DNA from: Phoronis australis | Lineage: Eukaryota; Phoronida; Phoronidae | Assembly (NCBI GenBank): GCA_002633005.1 | Contig: NMRA01000132.1 | Coordinates: 453,162-513,161 of the forward strand | Reading direction: 5' to 3' | Length of the DNA stretch: 60,000 bases | In this document: piece after piece, positions 33,460 through 47,060 of the stretch | Layout of the letters: each line of letters opens with the position of its first letter | How positions within the stretch are numbered: position 1 is the stretch's first letter | Translations under genes and position numbers: made by a program | The notes under the pieces: generated by a model | Databases searched by the model: none | Told to the model about the DNA's origin: nothing | What the model saw: only the letters and a program-made list of their open reading frames with translations

Positions 33460-33770
33460 AACTTGCATAATCCAGAGATGGCTCAGATTTTATTGCTTTG
33501 GAAGTTATTTGTGACCTCAAGAAGAAGAATCGTTTCAGAAATTTGCGCAACACAGTATTCCCAGAAGTGGGACTTCACTTTATGATGAAGATACGCGAAG
33601 GTAACACAAGAGCAGCTTCAAGATACATAGGTGGCGTGAGGTGCAGATGACGTTGACTTTCGGCTTGACCAAAATTTCAAAATGAATGTTTATCCAGCGA
33701 TCTTAGACAATCTCGCATCAAAACTTAAAGACATGATGATGCGAATACGCCTCTTTCCTATTTTAACATA
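33460..33770 (+). pseudogene. Possible hAT/MYM-type transposase relic
   Basis: In plus-strand frames broken by stops one reads ALEVICDLKKKNRFRNLRNT and, further on, DVDFRLDQNFKMNVYPAILD followed by NLASKLKDMM. The latter resembles the segment before the dimerisation region of hAT-like transposases, where a short hydrophobic helix precedes LDxLxxxL. The match is weak. Confidence 0.25.
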
Positions 33771-34479
33771 ATCCACGCAGAAGAGCTAAAATGGGTTGTA
33801 AACAGTTTTATTCATACCTATCTTGAAAATTTGAAACTGTCCTCTGTGGACGAGATCCTCCATTTCCAGAAGTTTGCTCGGGACAACCTGACGATAAGGT
33901 GACTGTGGTGGATTTGTATAGAACCATAACAACCAGTAAGCTGTATGAGATGTACACTAATACATACATGTAGTAGAGACTACTCGGCGCCGATCTATTC
34001 TGGCTCATTCTTGGTGATAGATACGACGTCGAGTAACTTAGCAACGAAGGCTATCCCTCTCCCTACCCCCAACAATTACAAGGACACAAATGTTCTCTTA
34101 TACTTTTCATTACATATTGATGTCTGCTGCGTAACGGCAACACATTTACAATCTCACTGTTCGAGTATCAACTCACGTGACTCCTCGAATAACGAAGTCA
34201 GTACAGTCAGAAAGTTTTCTGGCTTGCAATAAGTTGGAAGCTGGTACGGGGCTAAATGAAATTGACATGCATCTTACTTCAGATCTATTTGTCTCTGATG
34301 ATAATATATTGCTTTAGAGAGCGTTCGCTTTCAGGTCTGAAATGGATACTAAACCCTGTCTTGATGAGTTTGACCAAACCTCGTTCCGTCATCTGCTTAT
34401 GCATCATTGGCGTCAATCTTGAAGTCAGTATTCAGCTAAAAACTCATGCTCCCTAAGTCTCAAGTTGGATACTATGGTT

Positions 34480-34640
34480 CTTAGAGGGTGGTTTTTCCCC
34501 AAAGTTACCGTGTAAGTCACGCTTGCCCGTGTAGCAGACTTTGAAACAGTATTCAAATTTTCATCCGAACATTTGTGGATTTTTCAGAGCTACAGAGCAT
34601 TATTTTGTGTCAAAGAACTGGATGAAAACGTCGTTTCCAG
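34480..34640 (-). repeat. Dispersed repeat, copy 3 (inverted)
   Basis: The reverse complement of the family near 742 and 2740. GTCACGCTTGCCC, AGCAGACTTTGAAA and CTACAGAGCATTA occur in the order expected for an inverted copy. It lies between the two dipeptidase loci. Confidence 0.55.
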
Positions 34641-34857
34641 TTTCTGTTTATAGGCCAAAATCGGGTTTGGTATCCTTTTAAGCGAATCAAAGCTTTTATT
34701 TGATCAACACTTAGTGATGGGAAATCTAATCGTCTTGCATGAATGCACGTCGAGTCAGAGATGCTACGAAGAGTGGAATTGCATTCCGGTGTTGACCCCT
34801 TCGTTAACAACCAAAGAGTTCCGTTGTTCATTTGGCAATTATTAAAGATGGAGGGCC

Positions 34858-35083
34858 CGTTCCAAGAAATTAACTTTAGTTCATTTTTGCTTAAGCCTAT
34901 GTAAGATTTGTCTCAACTTCCAAACTTTGAAACTAACACAACTGGTAAGTTAGTCACAATTAATACATAATTTAAGTCAAACTTGAGATATATTTCTTGA
35001 AACGGACTTGAGACAAATAAGCTTTATCTTAAAAGTGGTTGTAATTTAAGTTTTGTTTTAGCTAAGTCAGTTTTCTTGGAACG
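34858..35083. mobile_element. Foldback element with CGTTCCAAGAAA ends
   Basis: CGTTCCAAGAAATTAACTTA at the left is inverted as CTAAGTCAGTTTTCTTGGAACG at the right. 226 bp, non-coding. It resembles MITE family B in layout but differs in sequence. Confidence 0.6.
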
Positions 35084-35619
35084 AGACCTATGTGGAAGTG
35101 TTTTAAAAGCACAAAGCGCTTCGGTTAAGTATTCAACATTGCCAGCTTGACGGGGCGAAAAGCGGCTTTGGTATTATTTAGTACAGCAAATCGGCGCTGG
35201 CAAGAGTACAAATAATGACCGATTTTTAATTATATAACTTAAGTGGACTTTGTAATTGGAATAGGGCGCCCAAATATGAGCTCAGTCTTGGGTTCGAGTC
35301 TTCTTAATCTGCCTCTTGACAGAATAAACATGTTATGTAGAAATATCTGAGCGTTTTTAAAAACTGCGGCTAAAACGTTTTCTACGTTATAAAAAGGACG
35401 TTGCAGCGATATTGCCCACGCTTTGCGCTTTGCCGATTCGTATAGACGGTGCATTACAATAAGACATGGACATCTTTCGGGGGCAAGTGGTATCCCTGCA
35501 AAATGTCAAAACTTAGCTAACTTTGGAAGATCATGTTTCAGGAATAACTGATCACCTGTTAGCTAAATTCATAACCAGGAACTGCAAAACATGTCTTTTC
35601 TAGCTACAAATCATCCTCC

Positions 35620-38600
35620 ATGGGTTCAGGTGGTAAGGTAAATAAGAAACTCATCATTGGAGTTGTCGTTGGTCTTGCTGTTCTGGTTATTGTACTAGGC
35701 GTCGCTATCGGCGTTCCGCTGAGCCAACAGAAAAGAGACACAACGACCGGGGACACTAATTTGGAAACGGCAAATCGCATCCTCAGCGAGGTACCTTTGA
35801 TAGATGGGTAAGATTTTTGAAGGTAATACATTTGTCGTTATAAAATTTTCAATATGCCATCTATTTCACACAATTAAAACTCTACGCCTAACTGCAACTT
35901 TGCAGTACTCTTCATAATTACATGGTTCATTTTTTCGAACTTTCGTAGTTCGAATCAGTTGCGTAGAGTTGCAAAAATATAAGCAACACATTGTACTTAG
36001 TGCGACAGCGCCACAGAAAATTAATAGTTAGTGTTCCGGCAATGTGTTTTTATACGAGTGTGTGACAGTTATAAGTTATAACTTTTAAATTTTGTATGGT
36101 ACACTATTTTTCTGCTTCCGAATACAACAAAAACGAGCTAGTGTCGACCTAGTGTGTTGGCTCAAGTATTAAAACATTACTGTACTTTGAAATAAGCAAT
36201 TTTCAAATTAGTGGTGACAAAACCTGCCCATTTACTTTTTATGTCCATGATACGTTTCGTTAACACCTGCACTGCTGTGAAAAAATGGTGGTCTGCTCCA
36301 TAATAAAATAGTTGTTAGTGATGATAACATGCGGTAGGCCTACGTGCATGAGCTCTCTTAAAGTTGAGCGAGTGTATACAGTCAGAGCGAGCTGGAAATG
36401 TGGAGATACTTGTGGTAAATATTAGTTGTGGCAGCAATTAGATTTTGTACAGTTCGTAGATAGGAGACAACTTATTTAGAGCACGTCTTCCTTGTAGTGT
36501 GAGACAGGAAGTGTTGGGTGGGTGTAACTAAAGAGTGTGCTGTTGGTTATTGGGGACAAATGTGGCTATTCGGCGCCTGATGCTTTCTATTTTATACTGG
36601 TGAGAGTGACCTCAAACAGACGTCACCAGGAATACGTAGGTCACGGTCTTGCTGAGACTGGGTGCTTATTTCAAGTTTAGCTTAATGAATCAAAGATCTA
36701 CACTTTACAAGTAATGGTATCTGTGTGTTCCTTTTTGTTAGCCAGTAGGAATTCAAGGTTGGTGGAAATTGGTGTCTGTGAGGGAAGAACGGAAGTGGCA
36801 GTTGTGCATTAATGAATCCCATTGGCCATGATTTTCTCAGATGGCTAGGAAGTAGGCAATCTTTTTAAAGTTCCTGATAGTCATGGCGCAGGTTACTGCC
36901 GTGTAAGAATTGCATAGTCAACGAGGAGGAGAATACTAGACAAGATGCTGCACGAGCAAGCCTTTGTATTCACAGAAAATGATCCGGAATTGATTGTCAT
37001 GACATCTGGGCGGAGGCCGAATTCACCGTCAGAGCAGTCTTCCCGAGAATTAGGGAATTGATTGAGGATAGTTGGTAAGGTGGCTAAGATTGATCAGCCA
37101 TTCCGTGATTAGGATTTTGCAGCCTTAATGGTTATCGCCAGTCATTTTTGTCGTCATTTTGTCTGGTTCTTTTTTCTTGTGCAGTACATTTGAAGAGGAC
37201 GGACCAAGGATTGATTTTGATAGGGGGCAGTTATCTTACGGCAGGATTTCATTCAGTTACAGATGAGACCTCTCAAACAGTAAAGAGTATAGTAGGTAGT
37301 GACCTGATTGATCTTTATGAGCCTTGAATGGATTACTCCCAGCTCCCCGACACCTGTTTGGGCGCATGTCCAGGTATATTATGGATGCAACTAGTTACAT
37401 CTCGCAAGATCAACGGCTGCCAAAATGGTCTACCATGTTTAAAGTATGACGTTTCCATCCAACTTTGACATGACTGTGCAAATAATTGAATGGGGATGGG
37501 TAGTAGTTGGAAGACATGGTTTTGACACGTTTCTTGAACAAAGGTTCACATTTGCTGTGAGCCAGTTTATTTGCGTTTCAAATGATTGGCAGTGTTTAGA
37601 AAGTACATCAGATGAATTTGCCGGTCTCTACTGAAACTTGACAAATTGATTTTAGTCACAACGACTTGGCCTGGGAGTACCGGAAGAATGAGAAGAACCA
37701 TATATATAACGTTAACCTGAGAGAGAGTCTTATAGGGATCTGGAACATCACTCAAACGGACATCCCGCGTCTCAGACAGGGGAAAGTAAGCGGACAGGTA
37801 AGAATTCTATAATTAGGGGGATAATTCGACGATAATTGCACGTGTTTTTACTGTAAAGTAATCAGGGCACGTGGTGGTCGAACAAGAGACATGCTGCTCG
37901 ATCATCACTCTTTTTAGGCCTATTTAATAGTGCGTGCGTTAAGTTCTGCATTGTTTGTTTCCCTTTTAATCAAAGGGATATTATCACTGGGAAAAGCTCG
38001 TTTTCTGAGATTAGCCTCAGCGTGGAATCGCAAGTGGAACCCCCGCGGTCGCTGTCAAACGCTTTTGGTATTTTAGGCGTGTTTAACTGGCTACGTCACC
38101 GGTCTCGATTTCAGTGTAAGTAAGTATTTTTTATTATAGTGACATGTGTTCAAATGAATTTAAACAATGAATACGTTACAAAGACTAGGAACACCCAGCC
38201 CTCCACAGAGCTTATAAGTCACTTAAGATGCATGATACAAAAAAGAAAAGACAAGTGTACAGGCATTGCAAGAGGACCAGAAAGACAAGGCCGAGATAAA
38301 AGTGATCATAAATAAATATAATTTTTCCTTACATCAAAAATATTTTTGAATGTGAATGTCAATGTCTGACATTCTACAGTGAAAATTACCAGTCTGTAAC
38401 AAACTCACAAAAAACGATTTTGTCGTTTTATAGCTTTTCTCAAAAGGTAATAACTCTGCCTCAACCAAAAACAAACTCAAACTACTATTTATGGCGGGAA
38501 AACCGACAATGCCCCTTTAAAGGTCAGCTTTCATCGGCAAAAGTGTTTTAATATTTTTTTTCTTTAAAAAAAGATACGGAGGTTTTTGTACCTGTGTTTT

Positions 38601-41600
38601 TGGTAAAATTACAAAATCATTGTCAATAAATCTGTTTTGGTCATAGTAAGATTAAAAACGGACGATCGCCGCACAAATAAAAAGTTCATGTTCAATCAAC
38701 GTTTCGTTCATTCATTAGACATCATCAGGATAATTATTTACAAAGGACAACAAGTGCCAAAATACAGCTCAGGTAACATCTAATGAATAGACGAAACGTT
38801 GATTGAACATGAACTTTTTTATTTGTGCGGCGTTTGTCCGTTTTTTAACATCGTTGTCGTCTCCGATTCTAGCTGGACTGACAAGGCCACTTAGGTAAAA
38901 AGTCGCAAATAAAAGACTGGCTTACTGAACTCCGTTTATTTTGATGTTTTGGTACAGATTTTCTCAGTTTCAAAATGGCTTGCTACTAAACAATGCAGCT
39001 AACCTCAACCACGTGCATCGAAAAGCACCCTAAGTAATGCATTCAAAAGTGCATGTCTGTGCTTACGCTAGTTCCGGTGACGTAATGGTCAAATCTCATA
39101 GAATCTCGTGATATTGTTATTAATCCGAACTGAACAAATGGTACTGAAAGAATGAAATAAGAGTAAAGGGCTCGTGTTCTTTATTACACGTATGTTTCCC
39201 ATCTTGTCCGTGCCAACAGTTCTGGGCCTGCTTTGTGCCATGTGACTCTCAGTATACAGACGCAGTTCGTATCTCACTGGATCAGCTGGACACCATCAAG
39301 AGATTCGTTGCTGAGTATCAAGATGTCTTCGAGTTTGTCACCACTGCAGACGGTAATTTCGTATTTCGCGATATTTATTAGCATCTAGAACACCTCGGAT
39401 CCGCAGCCTCAAATTTCCCCTCGAATCTGTTTCCTTTCTGTTATCGAAAGGATTTGTTCAAGAGGCTGTTAAGTATCAAGGCTTAAGTTTAACAGGTCTG
39501 AAATAATGTCTAATCATTCTCAATTATTCGTTTTCCTCCTAGTGTTATAAATTAATTTATGATCGACAAATGTCCCGAATGATAGATAAAAGATACGTGC
39601 GTCGCAAGCTCGTTACCAGAGAATTAGCTTTTTTCATTGACATCCCACCTGCGTTCTCCATTTTGGGAGTCAAATGGTCACGTGTAGACATGGAACATCA
39701 CCTGGGAGAATTTTGAGGCTACGAAACAAATCCGGAGTTTTCCAAATGGTTAATAAGCATCAGCACCTAAAGACATAAATACTGAAAACCAATCAATTAA
39801 TTTATTTCAGTACTTAGGCCTCCTCTGTCAGAACGTGTGTGAACGTTCAGGCAAATAGTCCCCTGTTAGATAAAGTATTAGTGCCGCCTGGTGCTTCTCT
39901 TCCTCAGTATATACAAAAAGTTCAATCATTAACTGATCGCTGTTTTGTCGCCATGTTGGTCGGAATTCACCACCATGGAAATCGAAGACAACTAATGAGA
40001 GCTTTGTCGTGGCCAATGAATAACTAAGAACTGTGTTAGCGTGCAACACGTACATAATGGTATTCTTGATGAACAAATCCGTATGCAATTGATCGTGCCG
40101 ATGGCGATTTTTGTCGTGTTTTAGTGGAGCTTTCTAAATCTCCTAGGTGTTCTTTTGATACCTACCTGCATATTGACTTAACCTGTCCTTTATTGCAATA
40201 ACTTAACAACATAAGAATAATACTCACATACATGTAAGTGTCTACATGTGCAAGAAGTACGCAAGCTCACTGTAAGCAAAGGACACACAATAATAAGACC
40301 TCAGTTATGACGACTTTGGTAGTATGTCTAGTTCCAGAAGCAATCCTTTGTGAGATCAAAGGAAGTTGATATATCAAGGCACAACATTTTATTCACCAAG
40401 AGAATTGGACTTCATTCCGTCAATTTTGGTCAACTAGATTTCAATCTCGGATTTGTCATTGCGCCTGATAACGCATTCGCAAAATAACACCAGAAGTGGA
40501 CTATGCATCCGACAAAATACTAGGATCTCGTGTCCCATCAAGTTCACAGAATCGAAACACATTCAAGATAGCGGCATATGCTCAAAGGTACAAGTCTGAA
40601 AAGTTCTCTGCCCCAACTTTAGGTGACCCGCACCGTTTTGCTTATCGTTCACGACTTATCATTGCTAAAGCGCAGGTCACAAACTCAGCGAACATGCAGT
40701 ATATTACATGGGTAACTCAGCTGTAATCAATTTTGTTACTGGAATAAAGCTTCTGTAAGATAAGAAGTACGGTGGATTTTTTTCATATTTCCCTTTACGT
40801 AATGGTGCTGACATTCTATTGCACAGTGGAAACTTACCTGAGATTTCTATGACCCCATGGTGATTTTCTACGGTCAAGGCTATTTAGACCTTACGCGAGG
40901 TTCTGCAACAAGACAATGATTTTTATCTCAATTACCCTGTTCAGTTGAAAAACTCGCAAGTGGTCTATTTTGATTTCCCCCACTCATTTTGAAGACGAAC
41001 ACTGATATGTATAGTACGTGTTGTTCAGCTGAATGAACTTGGCTAGGGTTATGTTATACATCGTCTTCTTTTCAGTTTTTTTCTGTCGTTATTTTGTGAT
41101 TAATGACACTGGTGGATTTAAAACCCGAATCTAGAAGGTCACGAAGAGTGTGACCACAATTTCTAAAGGACAACTGTTCACAATAGCCTTAAAAGGATAT
41201 GCTGTCCGCGTTTCTCGCTCATGCCTGATGAGGCGCCATGAGAAATGAAAAAACGCTCCGGTGAAATCGTAGATCCGCCACTGTTGAAACATACATTTAC
41301 ATTTGAAATGAACGTTTTTTTCTATTTCCAATAAAATGAGCAAGTACAGTTGCCGTGTGCATGAATGAAAAGAGATAGTTTGGAAATTACAATTTAAAAC
41401 TATTTTTGTGTATTTTAGGTATTATGGACGCCTTCAAGAGAGGTAAAATCGCCAGTCTTGTCGGACTGGAGGGCGGTCACTCTATAGACAGCAGTCTGGC
41501 AACCTTACGAATGTTTTACGAGCTTGGTGTTCGCTATATGACACTCACGCACAACTGCAACACCCCTTGGTAGGTGGACGACTAACTGGGAAATTTTTTT

Positions 41601-44600
41601 TCAAGACGCCAGTGCTATAGTCAGACAATAATTCCCTTTAAATTTGTGTTGACTTCCAAACTTTGTATTACTAGCAGTTTTTCCATGATTTATTTACCTT
41701 TGATTCATAACTATTCCATTTATTTCCTGAAATCAGCGCATTTGGCACCACGCTAACAGGAAATAAACAGTCAGAAGTCGGGATTGTTTGGCAAAAATCG
41801 GGCAAGATCGGTGATATTCCAGCCAATGCGCTTATCTGTGTGCTATCATTGTTCGTTCGACGACGGGTGGAATAGGTTAGAGAATGAAAGTGCACCATGT
41901 AGGCATTCACAGAGGAAATTGGAGGAGCGCAAGAGAATGAGGCATTCCGGCGTCCGATCTTTTACTCCGGATCGGAAACATCACAGTTCATTTTGGCACC
42001 TGCGATTTTCCCGTTTTGGCGACCTTAGACTTCGTTTGGCGACCTGGGATTGTCACCAGGTCGCCAAATGAGACTTGGCGTTCAGCTTATCGTCAAGCGC
42101 TGAGTGGGTATACTATGATGTTTTCGGGGGTTCCTTTGAGAAAAAGAGTAGCATTTTCCTAGCGCTGTAAAGATAGCTGTGTGTTAATAAGAAAAATGTG
42201 GCAGTATGTGGTTTATGGTTGTGACGTGTTAGGTATCAGTAATCGATGCACGCCCATGCTTTGTAAGATTCTCGTTAGTAGTTCGATTCTCGTTGTAGTC
42301 CTTTAGGACATGAAATAGTCTGGGAGTCGTTCATACAAGCGTCAACCATGCCTGCCATTGTCCAGATTTCACTGCCGTCAATCCAACTTAACAGTCTTCA
42401 TTCTTCATTTTTAAGGGTAGATAACTACAAGGTTGATATGAAGACTAATCCGGATCCAATATACAGTAACGGACTTTCTGACTTCGGCAAGGTTGGTGCA
42501 GTTGATCCTACGTCTTTTGAAAAATTTAGCACTGCTTGGGCTTACGTATTTCAAATTGGATTCCATTGCTTTTTTCTTAGTTTTAATGCACGTCCCAAAG
42601 AACGACGTGTATTAGTAGGTCACGTTATCACGTCATCAAAAGTAGGAAAGGGCCAAAGTCTGTGTGTTTTCTTTAGTTTGAAGTGTTTGCCAAATGTCAC
42701 TAATGAAAAAGATTAAGAATAAACTTCCTGCAGGTGCTTCGCAAATGGATCCCTAACAACATCAGAAAATAGTGAGTCAGTTGTTGACTTCATTTGGTTT
42801 ATCTTGTTATCATAGAAAGTAGTCCTCGAGATGAACAGACTGGGCATGCTCGTTGACATATCACACGTATCTAAGAAGACCATGCTTGACTCATTAGAAA
42901 CCACTAAAGCTCCGGTAATCTTCAGTCACACATCGGCGTTTGCTATATGTAATCATCACCGTAATGCTGACGACGATATATTACGGAAAACGGTAAGTAA
43001 ACAGACGAACAGCAAGCAAAACACATTGTCTTGTAGAGCAATTGTGCGCATCAACCCCTTAAAGGCATAATGAGGTTTCACGTAACGACGTCAGAGGGCC
43101 CCTCCTTGTAAAACTCAAAAGATTGTAATAAAGGGTGGGGCGAGGTCGCACATAGGCAATTTCAAAGCGAGAATTTGATGCCCTTCAGGTAATCATCTGG
43201 AACACCTCAGCTACTTACAAATTTTAAGTTACGTAACTACCCGAGATGTTCCGGACCGGATGCTTATGTTATGACAAAAAGCTTGCCATTTTAGGACTGT
43301 TGAGGACGTTTGCTCTTTGGAAATTATAGCCGAGTTCCATCTCGTAAAATCCTAGATCTGTCAATGCTGCAATGTGTGTTTAAAACAAGCGACTCCTCAT
43401 ATGTGCTTTTGCAGAAAGAAAATGGTGGAGTAGTTATGGTGAATTTCATCGACGTCTACATAAACTGTTACCCTAACAACCAAACAACAGCTAATCTGTC
43501 ACAGGTAGCAGGTGTGTACCAAAGGACATTCTTTGTTGAGTTATTTTAAGGACTATATCATTAGATAAATCATTACCAAACTTAAACGTCTATAATGTCA
43601 CCACACGTCATGTTCAGATGGGCGCAGAGATTTGTGCTTCAATTCTTCTACATAATTCCAGCGCGAAGGATGGCAATTCTGTGTATACTGAAGAAATTTC
43701 ATTACCTTTCTCCCATTGCACTTGTCAATGATGTTGTAAAAGTTGGTTAAGACAAACGCTTTTTTGAAAAAACGAGGCTTGCACGGCGATCCGTAATTGT
43801 TATTGACCTGTGTGTGACCATTGCTGACATGATTTGATCATCTTTAAGTTTCTCAATGATCTCTTGCAACCTCCCATAGAGACATTATTCATGAAAGGGA
43901 CAGTGACATGATGATATAAGTATAACAAAATGTTTGTTGTTGACTGTGTAAAACCTTGTTTCAAAGCCGAACTTTGAAAGAACTTCAGCTGTTGCTCTCT
44001 GTCAGGGGTCGCTGTTTCGCAACTCTCAGGTCTGCTTTACGTTGAGACATTTGGGTGTAGGAAACAGGGACAGTGAGGTGAGCTCCGACAGTCATGAACT
44101 TGGGGGAACAGGCAGTGCATTCTCACTAAAGCGACCAGAAAAATATACTTAATGACGACCGGGAGGCTGCGAAACCCGGCGGCGAAACTGGTATCGGGCA
44201 GGACAAGACAAGCGATGACCGTGGGGAGGAAGAAACTGGCGTCGACCGGGGTTGCGCTCATGTTTTCTTTGCATCTGTCTAAAGAATTTCCAACGTTTAG
44301 GCCCACTTGATCTTTTTGCAAGGTGTCTGGCGGCACCTCGCCGCCTCTCCTCTATGGCACCCCTCTATACAACATTGACCATTATCATGAAGTGACTGAG
44401 AAATGTCATAGCTCTTCTGCTTTTTCTAGACCACATTGATCATATTAAAACCGTTGCTGGTGCTGAAACCGTGGGTATTGGAGCAGATTATTTCGGTGGA
44501 TTAGCGTAAGTAGGTTTACTCGATATTTACAAGAAGAAACAAGAAGACTTTTCATACACAGAGTGATCGTGCGTGCACTTTATTCACACGCTTTCGTTCT

Positions 44601-46343
44601 CTTTTCCGTCTACTTCACAGCTGCTGACTTTTTGCGATTGTATGTGGGATAGCTGTCATTCAAGCAACCTTTTGGCTTGAGATGTGCTAGGTGCACGTTC
44701 TCTGTTTTCATTGGTTGGCTTCATGTGACGTCGTCATGTATCCGCTACGACTGGTTTTTCCTCCCTTCTAACTGTTTTAGTGAATTGCGTAACGTAGAAG
44801 CACTTTTTTGGAAGTTTTAATGACTGGTAGACAATACATTTCGTAAAATTAATGACACGGGACGCATATGTGTGTGTGTGTGTGTGTTCGTTCGTGCGTG
44901 CGTGCGTGCGTGTTTGTGTTTGTGTATGTATAGAGAGAGAAGTGTAGATGTAGATGTAGATGTAGATACTTCTTTCATTGCGTGAGATCGAGATGATATA
45001 TTACGATGTCACTCATCATTTAACATTCATTTAACAGCTTTCCAGAAGGATTGAAAGACGTCTCTACGTACCCGGATTTATTCGCCGAACTCGTAAGGCG
45101 AGGGTGGAGTGATGCCGATTTGAAGAAACTCGCGGGGGAAAATATCATCCGGGTATTCAAGAAAGCGGAAGAGGTATGAACACGTTATTTAATACAGAAA
45201 GTTCTCGAAAATGTTCAGCTTTTGTGGTAACAACGTAGCCAGAATATCCCTGTACACTACTCGGCTGTTTAAAAATCTTTACTAACTTATTCCTATAAAA
45301 AGATATTCATTTTGTCGAAGGCAAGGTTTTTCGGACACGTCACTCTTAAAGGCATCGCTTCTAAAAGTCAAATCATTCACCCATTATTTGAAAATCGCGC
45401 TCAACTGCTCCAGGTAAGCTGATAACATCAAAAGCAGTATTTCCATTGTTTTGGGATCTGTATTTGAGATCGCAATTATTCCGAATTTCTTCCATCGTTT
45501 TTTCAACACAAGGGGTCAATTAAATACAACCAAAGTTTATAAATTATCTGGATTTTCCGCAAGTTTACTTGCTGGCTCCACAGCTGGGATAAGGTGGATC
45601 ACTGAAGCGAATACGGAGCTGTCCATCGCCAGAACCCCCTTCTCGTTTCAGTGCATGGTCTTTCATTTCGTTGGCATCAATCATATAATTCAAAATGAAA
45701 TCTCTCGGGGTCCTTGAGAGAATCGGACATACTCTTCAATGTTGGCTTATTTGAACACTGCTGATATCGGCATATGCTCGATTGGGATTGAGACTGACCA
45801 CGAGACAAGTGATTGGCCGTTACAAGTGCATTGGACAATTGTGGAAGATTGTGACTACATTTCGCCCTGTTTAGGTAGCTAAAAACAATAATCGAACGAG
45901 GATTCTGTTTGCATAAAATCAGTTTCTGTTTGTCTTGCGTTGCCTCAAGTTGTTCTGCAGCCAAGCATTTTGTCACAAACGTTCTCAACCACAACATCTT
46001 CATAACACCTATATGACTTCGGACTCACATATCGCTATTGCAGTGCATTGAACCAAGAATCGTATAACTGAATGCTTAACGGTTTCTATTTTATTTTACC
46101 CATGTAGCTTAAAACTGGAGTGTTGAGGCAGGAAATATTTTTCAAAACATGTCCTGTTGAAAACCGCGTTCCATAGGCTGTTACAACAACCTTAGGCAGC
46201 TTAAAGGAAAATTTTCTTCCGTTTCGTAATGTGAACATCGTTCCTTTCAGGTGTCAGCGCGCTTGAAGGAGGATTATGACCCTGATGACGCACTTATTGA
46301 GACTTCCCGAATCCCTGATGCAACATGTCGCCCAGATTTCTAA
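35620..46343 (+). CDS. DPEP: Membrane dipeptidase (peptidase M19, DPEP-like), gene B, complete
   Basis: Ten exons: 35620-35807, 37656-37797, 39220-39352, 41419-41569, 42416-42491, 42816-42992, 43415-43511, 44430-44505, 45038-45173 and 46251-46343. They sum to 1269 nt (422 aa), with exon lengths identical to the A locus. The start is [10 protein letters not shown] before a hydrophobic signal anchor (about residues 11-33), then the M19 domain. Zinc ligands are retained: HNDLAW (64-66), GLEGGHSID (E172), DISHV (H247) and FSHTSA (H268). Differences from A: THNCNTPW instead of [15 protein letters not shown] instead of ADNWKVD, and GADYFGG where A has GADYDGV, which changes the second Asp of the family DFDG motif. 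It ends CRPDF without a GPI tail. AATAAA at 46357-46362 lies 13 nt after the stop. Ectoenzyme hydrolysis of dipeptides is likely; specificity may be altered. Confidence 0.93.
38652..38847. mobile_element. Foldback element with ~65-nt arms
   Basis: The left arm (TTAAAAACGGACGATCGCCG through AACGTTTCGT to CATTAGA) is inverted at 38781-38847 with few mismatches; the core TTCATGTTCAATCAACGTTT is exact. The loop is about 60 bp. It lies in intron 2 of dipeptidase gene B. Non-coding. Confidence 0.8.
44872..44975 (+). repeat. (TG)n/(TGCG)n and (TAGATG)n microsatellites
   Basis: TG and TGCG dinucleotide or tetranucleotide runs, then GAGA, then four TAGATG hexamers, in intron 8 of dipeptidase gene B. 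Confidence 0.85.
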
Positions 46344-47060
46344 GCAGCCTGTCTTCAATAAATCTTGTAAATGGAGCTACGAAAACGTGTTTTATTCGAT
46401 ATGTAAAGCCAAGTCAGGGGGAAATCCCGTCTATTACGTATGACTGGGTCTCGCTGGATCACGCCTTTGGAGCAGCATTTGTCCCGTCTGTTAGACTTTG
46501 TAGTTGCCCTAGTGCACGATTCCGAGGTATTTTGTCCCTTTTTACACTAAAGTGGTCATATATCCGTCCTCTTGAAACCCATTGTTTAAAGCCGCGTGCA
46601 GCATTCTCTATTGCTTGGGTTGTTGGGGTAGAACTTCTTTCTTTGGATTTGGATTTGATACGGCGAGTTAGATTTCCCAATAACACAAAATGAAACCGGG
46701 GGCCGAATGGATTTGACTGATTACTTTAACGGGAAGATTCATCGACTTGATTTATTACAATTGGACGATTGCGATTTCGACTTGACCTAATTAGCGCTGC
46801 ATAACAGGGTGATTCCGCTGCATGTTGCCATAATTCAGAGAACATTATCTTCACTAACACCGGGTTCACATGCTGGCTAAAACGCGAGCGCTTTCGCTAG
46901 TACTTTCGGTAAACACAAAAACGCTCCCATGGACGTCTTTTCGGAACAAAGTCGAAACAGCGCTCAGGGCGGTTTTTCGGGAACAAATAGCGACTTAAAA
47001 AACATTATTGTCGCCTAGGACGCTTTATCTGAAATTTCAGTCCGTTATTTGCGGTGTAAA

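Larger units (their letters stand above)
28957..35619. other. Intergenic region between dipeptidase loci
   Basis: No confident gene. It holds a possible polyadenylation signal for the upstream gene, a region with several CCGTGT(C/A)A and CGTTTACAC motifs (about 29800-30230) that looks like a degraded transposon, the second dimeric repeat, two family A MITEs, two other inverted-repeat elements, one unexplained reading frame on the minus strand, and a possible transposase relic near 33460-33770. Confidence 0.6.

Noticed and set aside
46459-46693. Opposed ORFs after the dipeptidase stop, repeated at 49150-49374
   Set aside because: Their presence twice is explained by the R1/R2 duplication, and indels between copies change the residues; no recognisable domain.
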